Source: Litorivita sp040371945 (GTDB lineage Bacteria; Pseudomonadota; Alphaproteobacteria; Rhodobacterales; Rhodobacteraceae). Taken from it: a stretch of DNA of 64,000 nucleotides. Below, piece by piece: positions 51,891 through 60,455 of the stretch (its first letter is position 1; every line of letters starts with the position of its first letter). The notes under the pieces were generated by a model that worked only from the letters and a program-made list of their open reading frames with translations, searched no databases and had not been told where the DNA came from. A program made the translations under genes and the position numbers. Location of the stretch: the NCBI RefSeq assembly GCF_040371945.1, contig NZ_BAABWS010000002.1:310001-374000 (forward strand). The letters are read 5' to 3'.

Positions 51891-53231
51891 ATGCGCCTGT
51901 CCCGTTATTTCCTGCCCGTTCTCAAAGAAACCCCTGCCGAGGCGCAAATTGTCAGCCACCGTCTCATGCTGCGCGCCGGTATGATCAAACAGGCCTCGGC
52001 GGGGATTTACTCGTGGTTGCCCTTGGGCTTCAAAGTCCTGCGCAAGATCGAGAATATCGTGCACGAAGAGCAACAGCGCGCGGGGCATATCCCGATGCTC
52101 ATGCCGACGCTGCAATCGGCGGATTTGTGGCGCAAATCGGGGCGTTATGACGCCTACGGCCCCGAGATGCTGCGCATCACCGACCGGCACGAGCGCGAGA
52201 TGCTTTATGGTCCCACCAATGAGGAGATGATCACCGATATCGTCGCCAATTACGTGACCTCCTACAAGGCGCTGCCGTTGACGCTTTACCATGTGCAATG
52301 GAAATTCCGCGACGAGGTCCGCCCCCGTTTCGGCGTGATGCGCGGGCGCGAATTCTTGATGAAGGACGGGTATAATTTCGACCTGACCCGCGAGGACGCG
52401 CTGCATGCCTACAATCGCCATCTGGTCAGCTACCTGCGCACCTATGAGCGCATGGGCCTGCAAGCCATCCCGATGCGCGCCGACAGCGGCCCGATTGGTG
52501 GCGACTACACCCATGAATTCCTCGTGCTGGCCGAAACAGGCGAAAGCGAAGTCTTCTATGACAGCGAGGTGACCGATCTGTCCTTCGGGGACCGCGCGAT
52601 TGACTATGACGACAAGGCGCAATGCGCGGCGGTTCTCGAAGAGTTCACCTCGCGCTATGCCCGCACCGACGAGACCCACGACGAGGCGGCGTTTAATGAT
52701 ATCCCCGAAGAACGCCGCCGCACCGCGCGCGGCATCGAAGTGGGGCAGATTTTCTATTTCGGCACGGAATATTCCGAGAAAATGGGCGCCGTGGTGCAAA
52801 ACGAGGGCGGCGAGCGCGTGCCGCTGCATATGGGCAGCCACGGCATCGGCGTCAGCCGCCTTTTGGGCGCGATCATCGAGGCCAGCCATGACGACAAGGG
52901 CATCATCTGGCCCGAAGGCGTCACGCCCTTCCACGCCGGTATCGTCAACCTCAAACAAGGCGACGCAGACGCCGATGCCGCATGTGAGGCGCTATATGCG
53001 GCGATGGAGGCGCGCGGGCTGGAGCCGCTCTATGATGATCGCGACGAGCGGGCAGGGGGCAAATTCGCCTCGATGGACCTGATCGGCCTGCCGTGGCGCA
53101 TCACCGTGGGGCCGCGCGGTTTGAAAAACGGGGTGGTTGAACTCACCTCGCGCCGCACCGGCGAGAGCGAGGAATTGCCGCCCGAGGCCGCGATTGAAAA
53201 GCTGGTGCAGCTTTATGAAGGCCATCTTTAA
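51891..53231 (+). CDS. proS: Prolyl-tRNA synthetase (short alphaproteobacterial type)
   Basis: This 446-residue class II synthetase charges tRNA-Pro. The start MRLSRYFLPVLKETPAEAQIVSHRLMLRAGMIKQASAGIYSWLPLGFKVLRKIE is diagnostic. Motif 2 is WKFRDEVRPRFGVMRGREFLMKDGYNF and motif 3 is HMGSHGIGVSRLLGAIIE, with TNEEM as the proline-specific loop. The length lacks the INS editing domain of longer bacterial ProRS. AAGGAG precedes ATG 51891. Its end overlaps the next gene by 17 bases. Confidence 0.97.
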   Translation: MRLSRYFLPVLKETPAEAQIVSHRLMLRAGMIKQASAGIYSWLPLGFKVLRKIENIVHEEQQRAGHIPMLMPTLQSADLWRKSGRYDAYGPEMLRITDRHEREMLYGPTNEEMITDIVANYVTSYKALPLTLYHVQWKFRDEVRPRFGVMRGREFLMKDGYNFDLTREDALHAYNRHLVSYLRTYERMGLQAIPMRADSGPIGGDYTHEFLVLAETGESEVFYDSEVTDLSFGDRAIDYDDKAQCAAVLEEFTSRYARTDETHDEAAFNDIPEERRRTARGIEVGQIFYFGTEYSEKMGAVVQNEGGERVPLHMGSHGIGVSRLLGAIIEASHDDKGIIWPEGVTPFHAGIVNLKQGDADADAACEALYAAMEARGLEPLYDDRDERAGGKFASMDLIGLPWRITVGPRGLKNGVVELTSRRTGESEELPPEAAIEKLVQLYEGHL

Positions 53232-54258
53232 GCCTTTCAACATCGCCTTGGCGGCGGCGTCCTGCGCGGCGCTGCTGTGGGGCTTCGGGGCGGCGGATGT
53301 CGCGCGCGCACAGAGCGCGCCGCGCGCCGCCCCGACCACACCGACCACACAGACCGTCACCCCCCGCGTGGCGGCGGCGTTTACCGATTGGCTGGCGCAA
53401 AACAGCCACCCGGGCGGCACTTTGGCGCTGCGCCGAGATGGCAAGCAGGTCACGATTGTGGCCCAAGGCAGCAGGGGGCAGACACCCGCCGAACTGGCCT
53501 CGCTTTCCAAATCCATCACCGCGCTCTGTCTGGCCGAGCTGGTCCGCGAAGGGCGGGTCGAGATGACCGCCCCCGTCTCGGCCTATCTGCAGGGCGGCGG
53601 AGAGATGCGCCTTGGTGATCTGGCGGCCCATGCGGCGGGGATCACCGCGGATCGCACACAGCGCAAGATGCCCGAATGGTTGGATGATACGCGCCCGCGC
53701 TGGGCCAATGTGACCGATCATGCGCTGGATCGCGGCGCCAATGGCGCGCGCGAAAAATTCCACTACAGCAATGAAAACTACGCGATTTTGGGCCGCGTGA
53801 TCGAGGCCGCAAGCGGCAAACCCTACGAGGAGACATGCCGCGCCCGTGTGTTGGCCCCTGCGGGGGTGACGGGGCGCGCCTCGCCGCGCACGGGGGCGTT
53901 TTTGCCATGGGGCGGCTGGATGATGACGGCGGGGGATTTCGCGGCGCTGATCGATCACGGCTATGGCGCGGGCGGCCCGCTTGCGCGGATTGCCGACTGG
54001 CCAAGGGTCAAGATCGACGGGCCGGTGCATTACGGCATGGGGATGATGCAGCGCGACATGCCCGCCGCGCGCGGCGGCGGCACCAATCTGTGGCACTTTG
54101 GCGCCCTTTGCTTTCCCGATCGCCTGATGACTGGCAGCTATGCCGTGCGCTTTGCCAACGGATGGACCGTCGCGGCGGTCTATGGAACCTGCCCGTCAAT
54201 GGAGCAGATGCTTGCGCTGGACGCGGCGATTGTCGCGGCGATTTTCGAAGGCCCCTGA
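53215..54258 (+). CDS. Serine beta-lactamase/transpeptidase-like hydrolase (S12 type)
   Basis: This 347-residue exported protein has signal peptide FNIALAAASCAALLWGFGAADVARA. Catalytic elements of the class C/DD-peptidase fold are LASLSKSITAL (S-x-x-K near residue 100), FHYSNENYAILGRVIEAASGKPY (Y-x-N) and LWHFGAL in place of K/H-T/S-G. It may be an esterase or peptidase and is not necessarily an antibiotic-resistance enzyme. The ATG lies inside the proS end. A low-complexity PTTPTTQT linker follows the signal. Confidence 0.82.
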   Translation: MKAIFKPFNIALAAASCAALLWGFGAADVARAQSAPRAAPTTPTTQTVTPRVAAAFTDWLAQNSHPGGTLALRRDGKQVTIVAQGSRGQTPAELASLSKSITALCLAELVREGRVEMTAPVSAYLQGGGEMRLGDLAAHAAGITADRTQRKMPEWLDDTRPRWANVTDHALDRGANGAREKFHYSNENYAILGRVIEAASGKPYEETCRARVLAPAGVTGRASPRTGAFLPWGGWMMTAGDFAALIDHGYGAGGPLARIADWPRVKIDGPVHYGMGMMQRDMPAARGGGTNLWHFGALCFPDRLMTGSYAVRFANGWTVAAVYGTCPSMEQMLALDAAIVAAIFEGP

Positions 54259-54354
54259 GCGCGCGGCGCCATCGCTCTTCGCAGCGCCCACCGCCTGTGA
54301 TAGGCTGGGTGCGATCTTGCCGCAAAGAGCAGGGCAACAAGATGAGGCAGCACA

Positions 54355-54867
54355 ATGATCGTCAAAACATTGGCATTGGCCGCAGGGCTTGGCGGGGCGG
54401 CAAGCTTGTCGCAATTCCCCGAATTCTCGCAACAATATGTGCAACGCTTGGGCGGGGCGGTCGATGAATTGACCCGCATCGCGGAGGATTTCGACGCCTC
54501 CGCCCGCGCCGAGGGCTTGGACCGCGCGGCCGCTTTGGCGCAAATGCAGGGCACGGATTTCGTCACCCGCCGCCGCGCCGATATGGAGCGCAGCTTTGCG
54601 CGGCTCGAGCGGCTCGAGGCCGATCTGGCGGCGCTGCGCGGGCACGGGCCTTTCATGCGCGCCTACCGCTCGGCCAGCCTGTCCGACCGAGATATCGCCG
54701 CGCGCACATGGGGGGATTTCGCCCCCGCCGTGCCGCTCAATATGGCAGGGGCGATTTTTGCCGCGCTTGGTTTTGTCGCCGGATGGGGCGGGCTGCGCGC
54801 GCTGGCGGGGCTGTTGCGCCGCGTTTTGCCGCGCCGCAATCCGCGCAGCGGCCCTGCGGGAGCTTGA
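54355..54867 (+). CDS. DUF2937-family membrane protein
   Basis: This 170-residue protein opens with a hydrophobic segment and SQFPEFSQQYVQRLGGAVDELTRIAEDFDASARAEGL, the DUF2937 signature, continues as a long helix (RADMERSFARLERLEADLAAL) and ends with one membrane helix (NMAGAIFAALGFVAGWGGLRALAGLL) plus a basic tail. Both ends may insert in the membrane with a periplasmic coiled coil. Function unknown. Confidence 0.85.
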   Translation: MIVKTLALAAGLGGAASLSQFPEFSQQYVQRLGGAVDELTRIAEDFDASARAEGLDRAAALAQMQGTDFVTRRRADMERSFARLERLEADLAALRGHGPFMRAYRSASLSDRDIAARTWGDFAPAVPLNMAGAIFAALGFVAGWGGLRALAGLLRRVLPRRNPRSGPAGA

Positions 54868-54952
54868 CGCGCGCGCGCCATGGCCTAAGGTCTGCGCCCA
54901 GCAGTTGACCGCATAGAGATGCGCCCGAAAAGGGCCGGACAGGACGACAGAT

Positions 54953-56239
54953 ATGGCAGGCACGCCCGCGCCCTTTGCCCCCTTCGAATGGATGATCGCA
55001 TGGCGCTACCTGCGCGCCAAACGTGCCGAAGGCGGCGTGTCGGTGATGACATGGATTTCCCTGATCGGCATCACCTTGGCGGTTTTTGCCTTGATCGCCA
55101 CGCTGGCCGTGCGCGCCGGATTTCGCGCCGAATTCGTCGATACGATCCTTGGCGCCAATGCCCATGTGACCGTCTATCAATCAGGGCAGGTCAGCCCCAC
55201 CGGCCAGATCGACCAGAGCATCAAGGACTATACCGCCATGGCCGCCGCCCTGCGCGCCGTGCCCGGCGTGACCCGCGCCGCGCCGCTGATCAAAGGGCAG
55301 GTCATGGCCAATTCGCGCAGCCGCAACGCCGGTGTTGAGGTGTTCGGGATCGCCTTGGAGGACCTCAAATCCGTGCCCCGCGTGGCCGGATCGGACAATG
55401 CCTACGGCGATATCAACCGTTTGGCCGAAGGGGTCGCCATCGGCTCCGGCGTGGCGCGCGAATTGGGCGTGACCGTCGGCGAAAAGATCAAGCTGATCTC
55501 GCCCAACGGCGTCAAAACCGCCTTTGGCACCTCGCCGCGGGTCAAGGCCTATGAGGTGGTCTATGTCTTCACGGCGGGGCGCTACGACATCGACCGCACC
55601 CGCGTTTATATGCCCTTCGCCGAGGCGCAATCCTACTTCAACCGCGAAGAGGCCGCCGACGAGATCGAGGTCATGCTGGCCGAGCCCGAGCAAGCCGACG
55701 CCATGGCGCTGGCGCTATTGGCAGCAGGCGGGGAGCGCGCGCAGGTCTGGACATGGCGCGACGCCTCGGGCGGGTTTTTGCGCGCCCTCGATATCGAGGA
55801 CAATGTGATGTTCGTGATCTTGTCGATCCTCGTGCTGATCGCCGCGATGAACATCGTCTCGGGCCTTATTATGTTGGTGAAAAACAAAGGCCGCGACATC
55901 GGCATCCTGCGCACGATGGGATTGACCGAAGCGTCGGTCTTGCGGGTGTTTTTCATCTGCGGCGCCTTTACCGGCCTGATCGGCACGGCGCTCGGGGTGA
56001 TCTTCGGCTGCCTCTTCGCGCTCTATATCGACCCGATTTTCTCCATGGTGAACTACCTGTCGGGCGGCGGGGTCTGGGACCCTGCGGTGCGCGGGATCTA
56101 CCAATTGCCGGCGAAATTGCAGCTACAGGATGTGATCTCTGCGGTCAGCCTGTCGCTCGGGCTGAGCTTTGTTGTGACCTATTTTCCCGCCCGCCGCGCG
56201 GCGCGGATGAACCCTGTGGAGGCGCTGCGCTATGAGTGA
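54953..56239 (+). CDS. lolC: Lipoprotein-releasing ABC transporter permease LolC/E
   Basis: This 428-residue permease extracts outer-membrane lipoproteins from the inner membrane. It has a first helix FEWMIAWRYLRAKRAEGGVSVMTWISLIGITLAVFALIATLAVRAGF, a periplasmic domain (about residues 50-275), and three helices from VMFVILSILVLIAAMNIVSGLIMLVKNKGRDIGILRTMG to the end (PARRAARMNPVEALRYE). A single LolC/E hybrid (LolF type) is normal in alphaproteobacteria. It overlaps lolD by eight bases. Confidence 0.94.
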   Translation: MAGTPAPFAPFEWMIAWRYLRAKRAEGGVSVMTWISLIGITLAVFALIATLAVRAGFRAEFVDTILGANAHVTVYQSGQVSPTGQIDQSIKDYTAMAAALRAVPGVTRAAPLIKGQVMANSRSRNAGVEVFGIALEDLKSVPRVAGSDNAYGDINRLAEGVAIGSGVARELGVTVGEKIKLISPNGVKTAFGTSPRVKAYEVVYVFTAGRYDIDRTRVYMPFAEAQSYFNREEAADEIEVMLAEPEQADAMALALLAAGGERAQVWTWRDASGGFLRALDIEDNVMFVILSILVLIAAMNIVSGLIMLVKNKGRDIGILRTMGLTEASVLRVFFICGAFTGLIGTALGVIFGCLFALYIDPIFSMVNYLSGGGVWDPAVRGIYQLPAKLQLQDVISAVSLSLGLSFVVTYFPARRAARMNPVEALRYE

Positions 56240-56915
56240 TCCGGTCTTGCGCCTCTCGGGGATCGAGAAATGCTATAACGCGGGAAAACCCAATGAGGTA
56301 AAGGTCTTGTCCGGTGTCGATGTGACCATCGCGGCGGGCGAGGTGGTCGCATTGGTGGCGCCCTCGGGGGCGGGCAAATCGACGCTTTTGCATATTGCGG
56401 GTCTGCTTGATGTGGCCGATCGCGGCACGGTCGAGATCGCGGGCGAGGACATGAGCGCGCGCTCTGATCGCAAGCGCACGGCGATGCGCCGCGAGGCGGT
56501 GGGCTTTGTCTATCAGTTCCACCATTTGCTGCCCGAATTTACCGCGCTAGAAAACATCACCTTGCCGCAGCTGGCCAATGGCACCCCGCGCCGCGAGGCC
56601 GAATTGCGCGCCTATGATCTGATGGCGCGTGTGGGCGTGGAAGGGCGCGCCGCGCACCGTCCCTCGACCATGTCGGGCGGCGAGCAACAGCGCGTCGCCT
56701 TTTGCCGTGCGCTGGCCAATGAGCCGCGGCTTTTGCTGGCGGACGAGCCGACCGGAAACCTCGATCCGGCCACATCGGATCAGGTCTTCGGAGCGCTGCT
56801 CGATCTGGTGCGCGGCACCAAAATGTCGGCCTTGATTGCCACGCATAACCTTGAATTGGCTGGAAAAATGGACCGCATTCTGCGGCTTGACGGCGGGCGG
56901 CTCGTCGGCGGGTAA
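56232..56915 (+). CDS. lolD: Lipoprotein-releasing ABC transporter ATP-binding protein LolD
   Basis: This 227-residue ATPase has Walker A LVAPSGAGKSTLL, Q-loop YQFHHLLPEFTALENITLP (the LolD motif), signature MSGGEQQRVAFCRALA, Walker B LLLADEPTGNLDPAT and switch ATHNLELA. It powers the LolC/E permease with which it overlaps. The LolD-type FHHLLPEFTALEN sequence distinguishes it from MacB and FtsE. Confidence 0.95.
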   Translation: MSDPVLRLSGIEKCYNAGKPNEVKVLSGVDVTIAAGEVVALVAPSGAGKSTLLHIAGLLDVADRGTVEIAGEDMSARSDRKRTAMRREAVGFVYQFHHLLPEFTALENITLPQLANGTPRREAELRAYDLMARVGVEGRAAHRPSTMSGGEQQRVAFCRALANEPRLLLADEPTGNLDPATSDQVFGALLDLVRGTKMSALIATHNLELAGKMDRILRLDGGRLVGG

Positions 56916-57238
56916 CGCGGGTCAAGGCAAGGCGCGCCGCGCGCGGACCATCGTATGTGGGCCTGCCTCGGCGCGGCGATGGGCCTTGGGGCGCGGGCAT
57001 GAGGACGCAGCGTGTGGAGCGTATCTGAGCGGGTCAAAGTGTCTTTGGGATTGGCGGATATGCGCGCGGCGCACAGCCCGTAAAGCAGATGCAGCCGTTC
57101 GCTTTGCTCTTGGCCAAAGGCGCGGTTCCGGCGGATGTGGGCGACGGGGTTTCGCCCCCCCCACACCGCGCCCCTTGGCGGCGCTTTTGGCCAGTCTCGA
57201 AGCCTTGCAAGAAGAGGCGAAAACCGCTGTCTGTAACA

Positions 57239-57268
57239 CGTCGGTATTTTGTCGGTATCGCGTCGGTG
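57239..57268 (-). repeat. TACCGAC repeat cluster, locus 2
   Basis: Its complement contains CACCGACGCGATACCGAC and a further ATACCGACG, matching 23145-23174 at 25 of 30 positions. Both copies are intergenic, which suggests a dispersed repeat family. Confidence 0.6.
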
Positions 57269-57325
57269 GGCGCGGCGGTGGGCAAAACGCGGCGTGGGTG
57301 CGCGGCGCAGGTAAGTCCACAGGCA

Positions 57326-57358
57326 TCGCCACAGCCACAGCCACAGCCACAGACACAG
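57326..57358 (+). repeat. Tandem CCACAG hexamer array
   Basis: Three exact CCACAG/ACAGCC units flanked by degenerate ones (ending ACAGACACAGG). Period six; no coding role is evident. Confidence 0.7.
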
Positions 57359-57373
57359 GCGGCGCCACGCTTT

Positions 57374-57386
57374 ATTTGCAATTTGC
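57374..57386. promoter_or_regulatory. TTTGCAA-type element upstream of a membrane protein gene
   Basis: ATTTGCAATTTGC is identical over 13 bases to 30295-30307 in the pccB control region. It lies 57 bases before the 57443 gene, so an ScfR-family regulator may act on that gene. Confidence 0.4.
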
Positions 57387-57442
57387 CAAGGCGGGACTTA
57401 AGGTTTTCGCAACCGGATTTCACAAGGCGATTTTAGCGCGCA

Positions 57443-58168
57443 ATGGGCCAAGAACTTAAAGACCACGCGATTGCGTTTTTCGTCTCGATCCTTTTGGGCG
57501 CCGCGGTTTTCGTCATCACCGCCAGCCTCGGAACCGCCAATGCCGAGAGCGTCGCGTTGGGGGTTGTGGCCGGACTTGGCACCCATTTGATTTTTGATCG
57601 CGTCGCCTACCGGCGCAAGCTTGATGCCACCAAGAAAGAGATCATCGAAACCCTGCGCGTCGGGGCGCCTTTCGAGGCGGGCTATACGATCTATAGCTCG
57701 GAAAAGGATGCGACGCGCTATGTGAATTCGGTCTTGCAAAATGCGGTGTCGGTTTGGAATACGCGGCTTGGCACGCTCGACAGCCCCTCGTCGCGCACCT
57801 TCAAGACCATGGTCGACGAGCATGACAAACAGATTTTGGGCGTGCTGCAGCGCGGCGGGGACGTTCGGATCATCCATGAGACACTGGCCAGCACCAATCA
57901 GGCCGATGATTTTATGAAAGCGGCGGCCCGTGTTCTGGAAACCGACGGGGCCGGAACCTTCGAGCTATACGCAGTGGATTACGCTTTGGCGCCGGTGCAG
58001 CAGATGATCATCATCGAGTTTTCCGACGGCAGTTCGGAGGCCTTGGTCGGTTGGGCCGTGGGGGAGGAGAAATCCTTCAACTACAAGGTCTGTCTGTTCC
58101 GCGACCGCCCGATCGTGAATTACTTCCGCACGGTCTTTGAGGAATATACGCTCTATCGCAAGACCTGA
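57443..58168 (+). CDS. Membrane-anchored hypothetical protein
   Basis: This 241-residue protein has two N-terminal helices (HAIAFFVSILLGAAVFVITASLG and SVALGVVAGLGTHLIFDRVAY) and a cytosolic domain from about residue 60. The domain (FEAGYTIYSSEKDATRYVNSVLQNAVSVWNTRLGT ... GGDVRIIHETLAS ... GTFELYAVDYALAPVQQMIIIEFSDGSSEALVGWAV ... RPIVNYFRTVFEEYTLYR) recalls the fold order of phospholipase-D-like effector domains but lacks HxKxxxxD. I do not recognise a named family. It ends ten bases from the convergent parE. Confidence 0.65.
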   Translation: MGQELKDHAIAFFVSILLGAAVFVITASLGTANAESVALGVVAGLGTHLIFDRVAYRRKLDATKKEIIETLRVGAPFEAGYTIYSSEKDATRYVNSVLQNAVSVWNTRLGTLDSPSSRTFKTMVDEHDKQILGVLQRGGDVRIIHETLASTNQADDFMKAAARVLETDGAGTFELYAVDYALAPVQQMIIIEFSDGSSEALVGWAVGEEKSFNYKVCLFRDRPIVNYFRTVFEEYTLYRKT

Positions 58169-58177
58169 GGCCGTGCC

Positions 58178-60136
58178 TCAAACATCCAACTCCTCGACAA
58201 ACTGCGCGTTTTGCTGGATGTATTCGAACCGCAGTTCGGGCTTTTTGCCCATCAACCGCTCGACCAGATCGCCGGTCTCTCCTGGTTCGTCCTCGTCGAT
58301 GGTCACGCGGATCAATTGGCGCGTTTCGGGGTTCATCGTGGTGTCCTTGAGGTCCTTGGCGTCCATTTCGCCCAAACCTTTGAAGCGCGAGACGTCGATC
58401 TTGCCCTTGCCGCCCAGCCCTTTTTCAAGCCACGCGTCGCGCTCGGCCTCGTCGATGCAATAGACCCGTTTGGCCCCTTGGGTCAGCCGGAAGAGCGGCG
58501 GGCAGGCCAGATAGAGATGCCCCGCGTCGATCATCGGGCGCATTTGCGTAAAGAAAAACGTCATCAGCAGCGCGGCGATATGCGCCCCGTCGACATCGGC
58601 GTCGGTCATGATGATGATCTTGTCATAGCGCAGATCGTCGATGTTGAATTTCGTGCCCAGCCCCACGCCCATGGCTTGGCACAGATCGTTGATCTCTTGG
58701 TTGGTGCCGATTTTGGAACTGGCCGCGCCCAGCACGTTGAGGATTTTGCCGCGCAGGGGCAAGAGCGCTTGGGTCTTGCGGTCGCGCGCCATTTTGGCGC
58801 TGCCGCCCGCGCTGTCGCCCTCGACGATGAACAATTCGGTGCCCTCGCGCGAATTGGTGGCGCAATCGGTCAGCTTACCCGGCAGGCGCAGTTTTTTGGT
58901 CGCGGTCTTACGCTGGGTCTCTTTCTCCTGACGGCGGCGCAGCCGCTCTTCGGCGCGCAGCACCAGAAAATCGAGGATCGCACCGGCGGCTTTGGTATCG
59001 GCGGCCAGCCAGTTGTCGAAATGGTCGCGCACGGCGTTTTCCACCAAACGCTGCGCCTCGACCGTGGCAAGGCGGTCCTTGGTCTGGCCGACGAATTCCG
59101 GCTCGCGGATGAAGCATGACACAAGCGCACAGCCCCCCGCGACCAGATCCTCGCGGGTGATCTGCGCGGCTTTTTTGTTGTTGGACAGCTCGCCGTAGGC
59201 GCGGATGCCCTTGAGAACCGCCGCCCAAAACCCCGCCACATGGGTGCCGCCTTCGGGGGTCGGCACGGTGTTGCAATAGGACTGGATGAAACCGTCGCGC
59301 GCAGGGGTCCAGTTGATCGCCCATTCCACCTTGCCCGGCGTGTTGAACCGTTCGCTGAAATCGACGGTGCCGGCAAAGGGCGCATCGGCATAGGTCGAGG
59401 ATTTGCCCAGCGTCTCGTTGAGGTAATCGGCCAAACCGCCGGGGAAGTGAAAGGTCGCCTCCAGCGGGGTTTCGCCGTCATTGATCGCCGTTTTCCACCG
59501 GATTTCCACGCCCGAAAACAGATAGGCTTTGGAGCGGATGGATTTGAACAAACGCGCAGGTTTGAACCGGTGGGCGCCGAAAATCTGCTCGTCGGCGTGA
59601 AAGGTCACGGTGGTGCCGCGCCGGTTGGGGGCGGCGCCGATTTTCTCGACGGGGCCAAGCGGGATGCCGCGCGAGAAACGCTGCTCGAACAGCTCTTTGT
59701 TGCGCGCCACCTGCACGACCATACTGTCGGACAAGGCATTGACCACCGAGGCGCCGACCCCGTGCAAACCGCCCGAGGTCTGATAGGCATCGCCGCCGAA
59801 TTTGCCGCCCGCGTGCAGGGTGCAAAGGATCACTTCGAGCGCGGATTTGTCGGGAAACTTGGGGTGCGGATCAATCGGAATGCCGCGCCCGTTGTCGCGG
59901 ATCACGATGGAGTAATCCTCCAAAAGCTCGACCTCGATGCGGTTGGCATGGCCCGCTACGGCCTCGTCCATCGAATTGTCGAGCACCTCGGCCACCAGAT
60001 GGTGCAGCGCGCGCTCGTCGGTGCCGCCGATATACATGCCGGGCCGTTTGCGCACCGGCTCCAAACCTTCGAGAATCTCGATCGAGGAGGCGTCATAGGT
60101 GGAGCTTTCGGTTCCGGCGAGAAGATCGTCTGACAT
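58178..60136 (-). CDS. parE: DNA topoisomerase IV subunit B
   Basis: This 652-residue protein pairs with ParC to decatenate chromosomes. The GHKL ATPase domain has EILEGLEPVRKRPGMYIGGTDERALHHLVAEVLDNSMDEAVAGHA and YQTSGGLHGVGASVVNALS; the TOPRIM domain has IVEGDSAGGSAKMARDRKTQALLPLRGKILNV and MTDADVDGAHIAALLMTFFF. Length and YIGGTDERALHHL favour ParE over GyrB. Confidence 0.94.
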   Translation of the reverse strand: MSDDLLAGTESSTYDASSIEILEGLEPVRKRPGMYIGGTDERALHHLVAEVLDNSMDEAVAGHANRIEVELLEDYSIVIRDNGRGIPIDPHPKFPDKSALEVILCTLHAGGKFGGDAYQTSGGLHGVGASVVNALSDSMVVQVARNKELFEQRFSRGIPLGPVEKIGAAPNRRGTTVTFHADEQIFGAHRFKPARLFKSIRSKAYLFSGVEIRWKTAINDGETPLEATFHFPGGLADYLNETLGKSSTYADAPFAGTVDFSERFNTPGKVEWAINWTPARDGFIQSYCNTVPTPEGGTHVAGFWAAVLKGIRAYGELSNNKKAAQITREDLVAGGCALVSCFIREPEFVGQTKDRLATVEAQRLVENAVRDHFDNWLAADTKAAGAILDFLVLRAEERLRRRQEKETQRKTATKKLRLPGKLTDCATNSREGTELFIVEGDSAGGSAKMARDRKTQALLPLRGKILNVLGAASSKIGTNQEINDLCQAMGVGLGTKFNIDDLRYDKIIIMTDADVDGAHIAALLMTFFFTQMRPMIDAGHLYLACPPLFRLTQGAKRVYCIDEAERDAWLEKGLGGKGKIDVSRFKGLGEMDAKDLKDTTMNPETRQLIRVTIDEDEPGETGDLVERLMGKKPELRFEYIQQNAQFVEELDV

Positions 60137-60455
60137 GTCTGCTGCTCATTATGCTTGATTGGCGGGTATTATGGCAGCTTGGCCGCGCGGGGGAAAGACA
60201 ATTGCCGCGCCTTTTGCGCGGTTTTGCCCTCTGCGCAGGCGGGGCGCTCGGGCGGGGCGCGCGGGGGAGGTGCGCGGCTTTGCCTTTGATCCGCATCAAG
60301 GCGGGGCGCGGCGCTCTTGCGCTAGAATGCACCCAATCATCACCGGTCCCGCAAAGCGGCGCGGCGAAGGCAGGTTTGGCAAGGCCCCTTGCGGCCCGAT
60401 GCTGCGTCTGCGCGCGCAATCCCGCGCAAAAAGCCCGTGCAAAAAGGAAGAGTTC
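60137..60455 (+). other. 319-base interval before ppk2
   Basis: The frame of ppk2 stays open upstream to 60159, but that part encodes Arg/Gly-rich sequence without family similarity, so it is treated as non-coding. A short hairpin CCGCGC-CTTTT-GCGCGG followed by TTTT occurs at 60205-60225, of unknown use. Nothing else was recognised. Confidence 0.5.

Larger units (their letters stand above)
56916..57442 (+). other. 527-base gene-free interval with several repeats
   Basis: No convincing gene is visible. It contains the second TACCGAC repeat cluster (57239-57268), a tandem CCACAG array (57326-57358), and an ATTTGCAATTTGC element (57374-57386) like that in front of pccB. Open frames here have biased compositions and lack ribosome sites. 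Confidence 0.55.

Noticed and set aside
57326..57358. Tandem CCACAG units considered as a CRISPR-like array
   Set aside because: Period is six bases with no spacers; no cas genes are present. No CRISPR array is visible anywhere in the window.
60159..60455. N-terminal extension of ppk2 by 99 codons
   Set aside because: The extra sequence is Arg/Gly-rich, has no PPK2 similarity, and a good ribosome site lies directly before ATG 60456.
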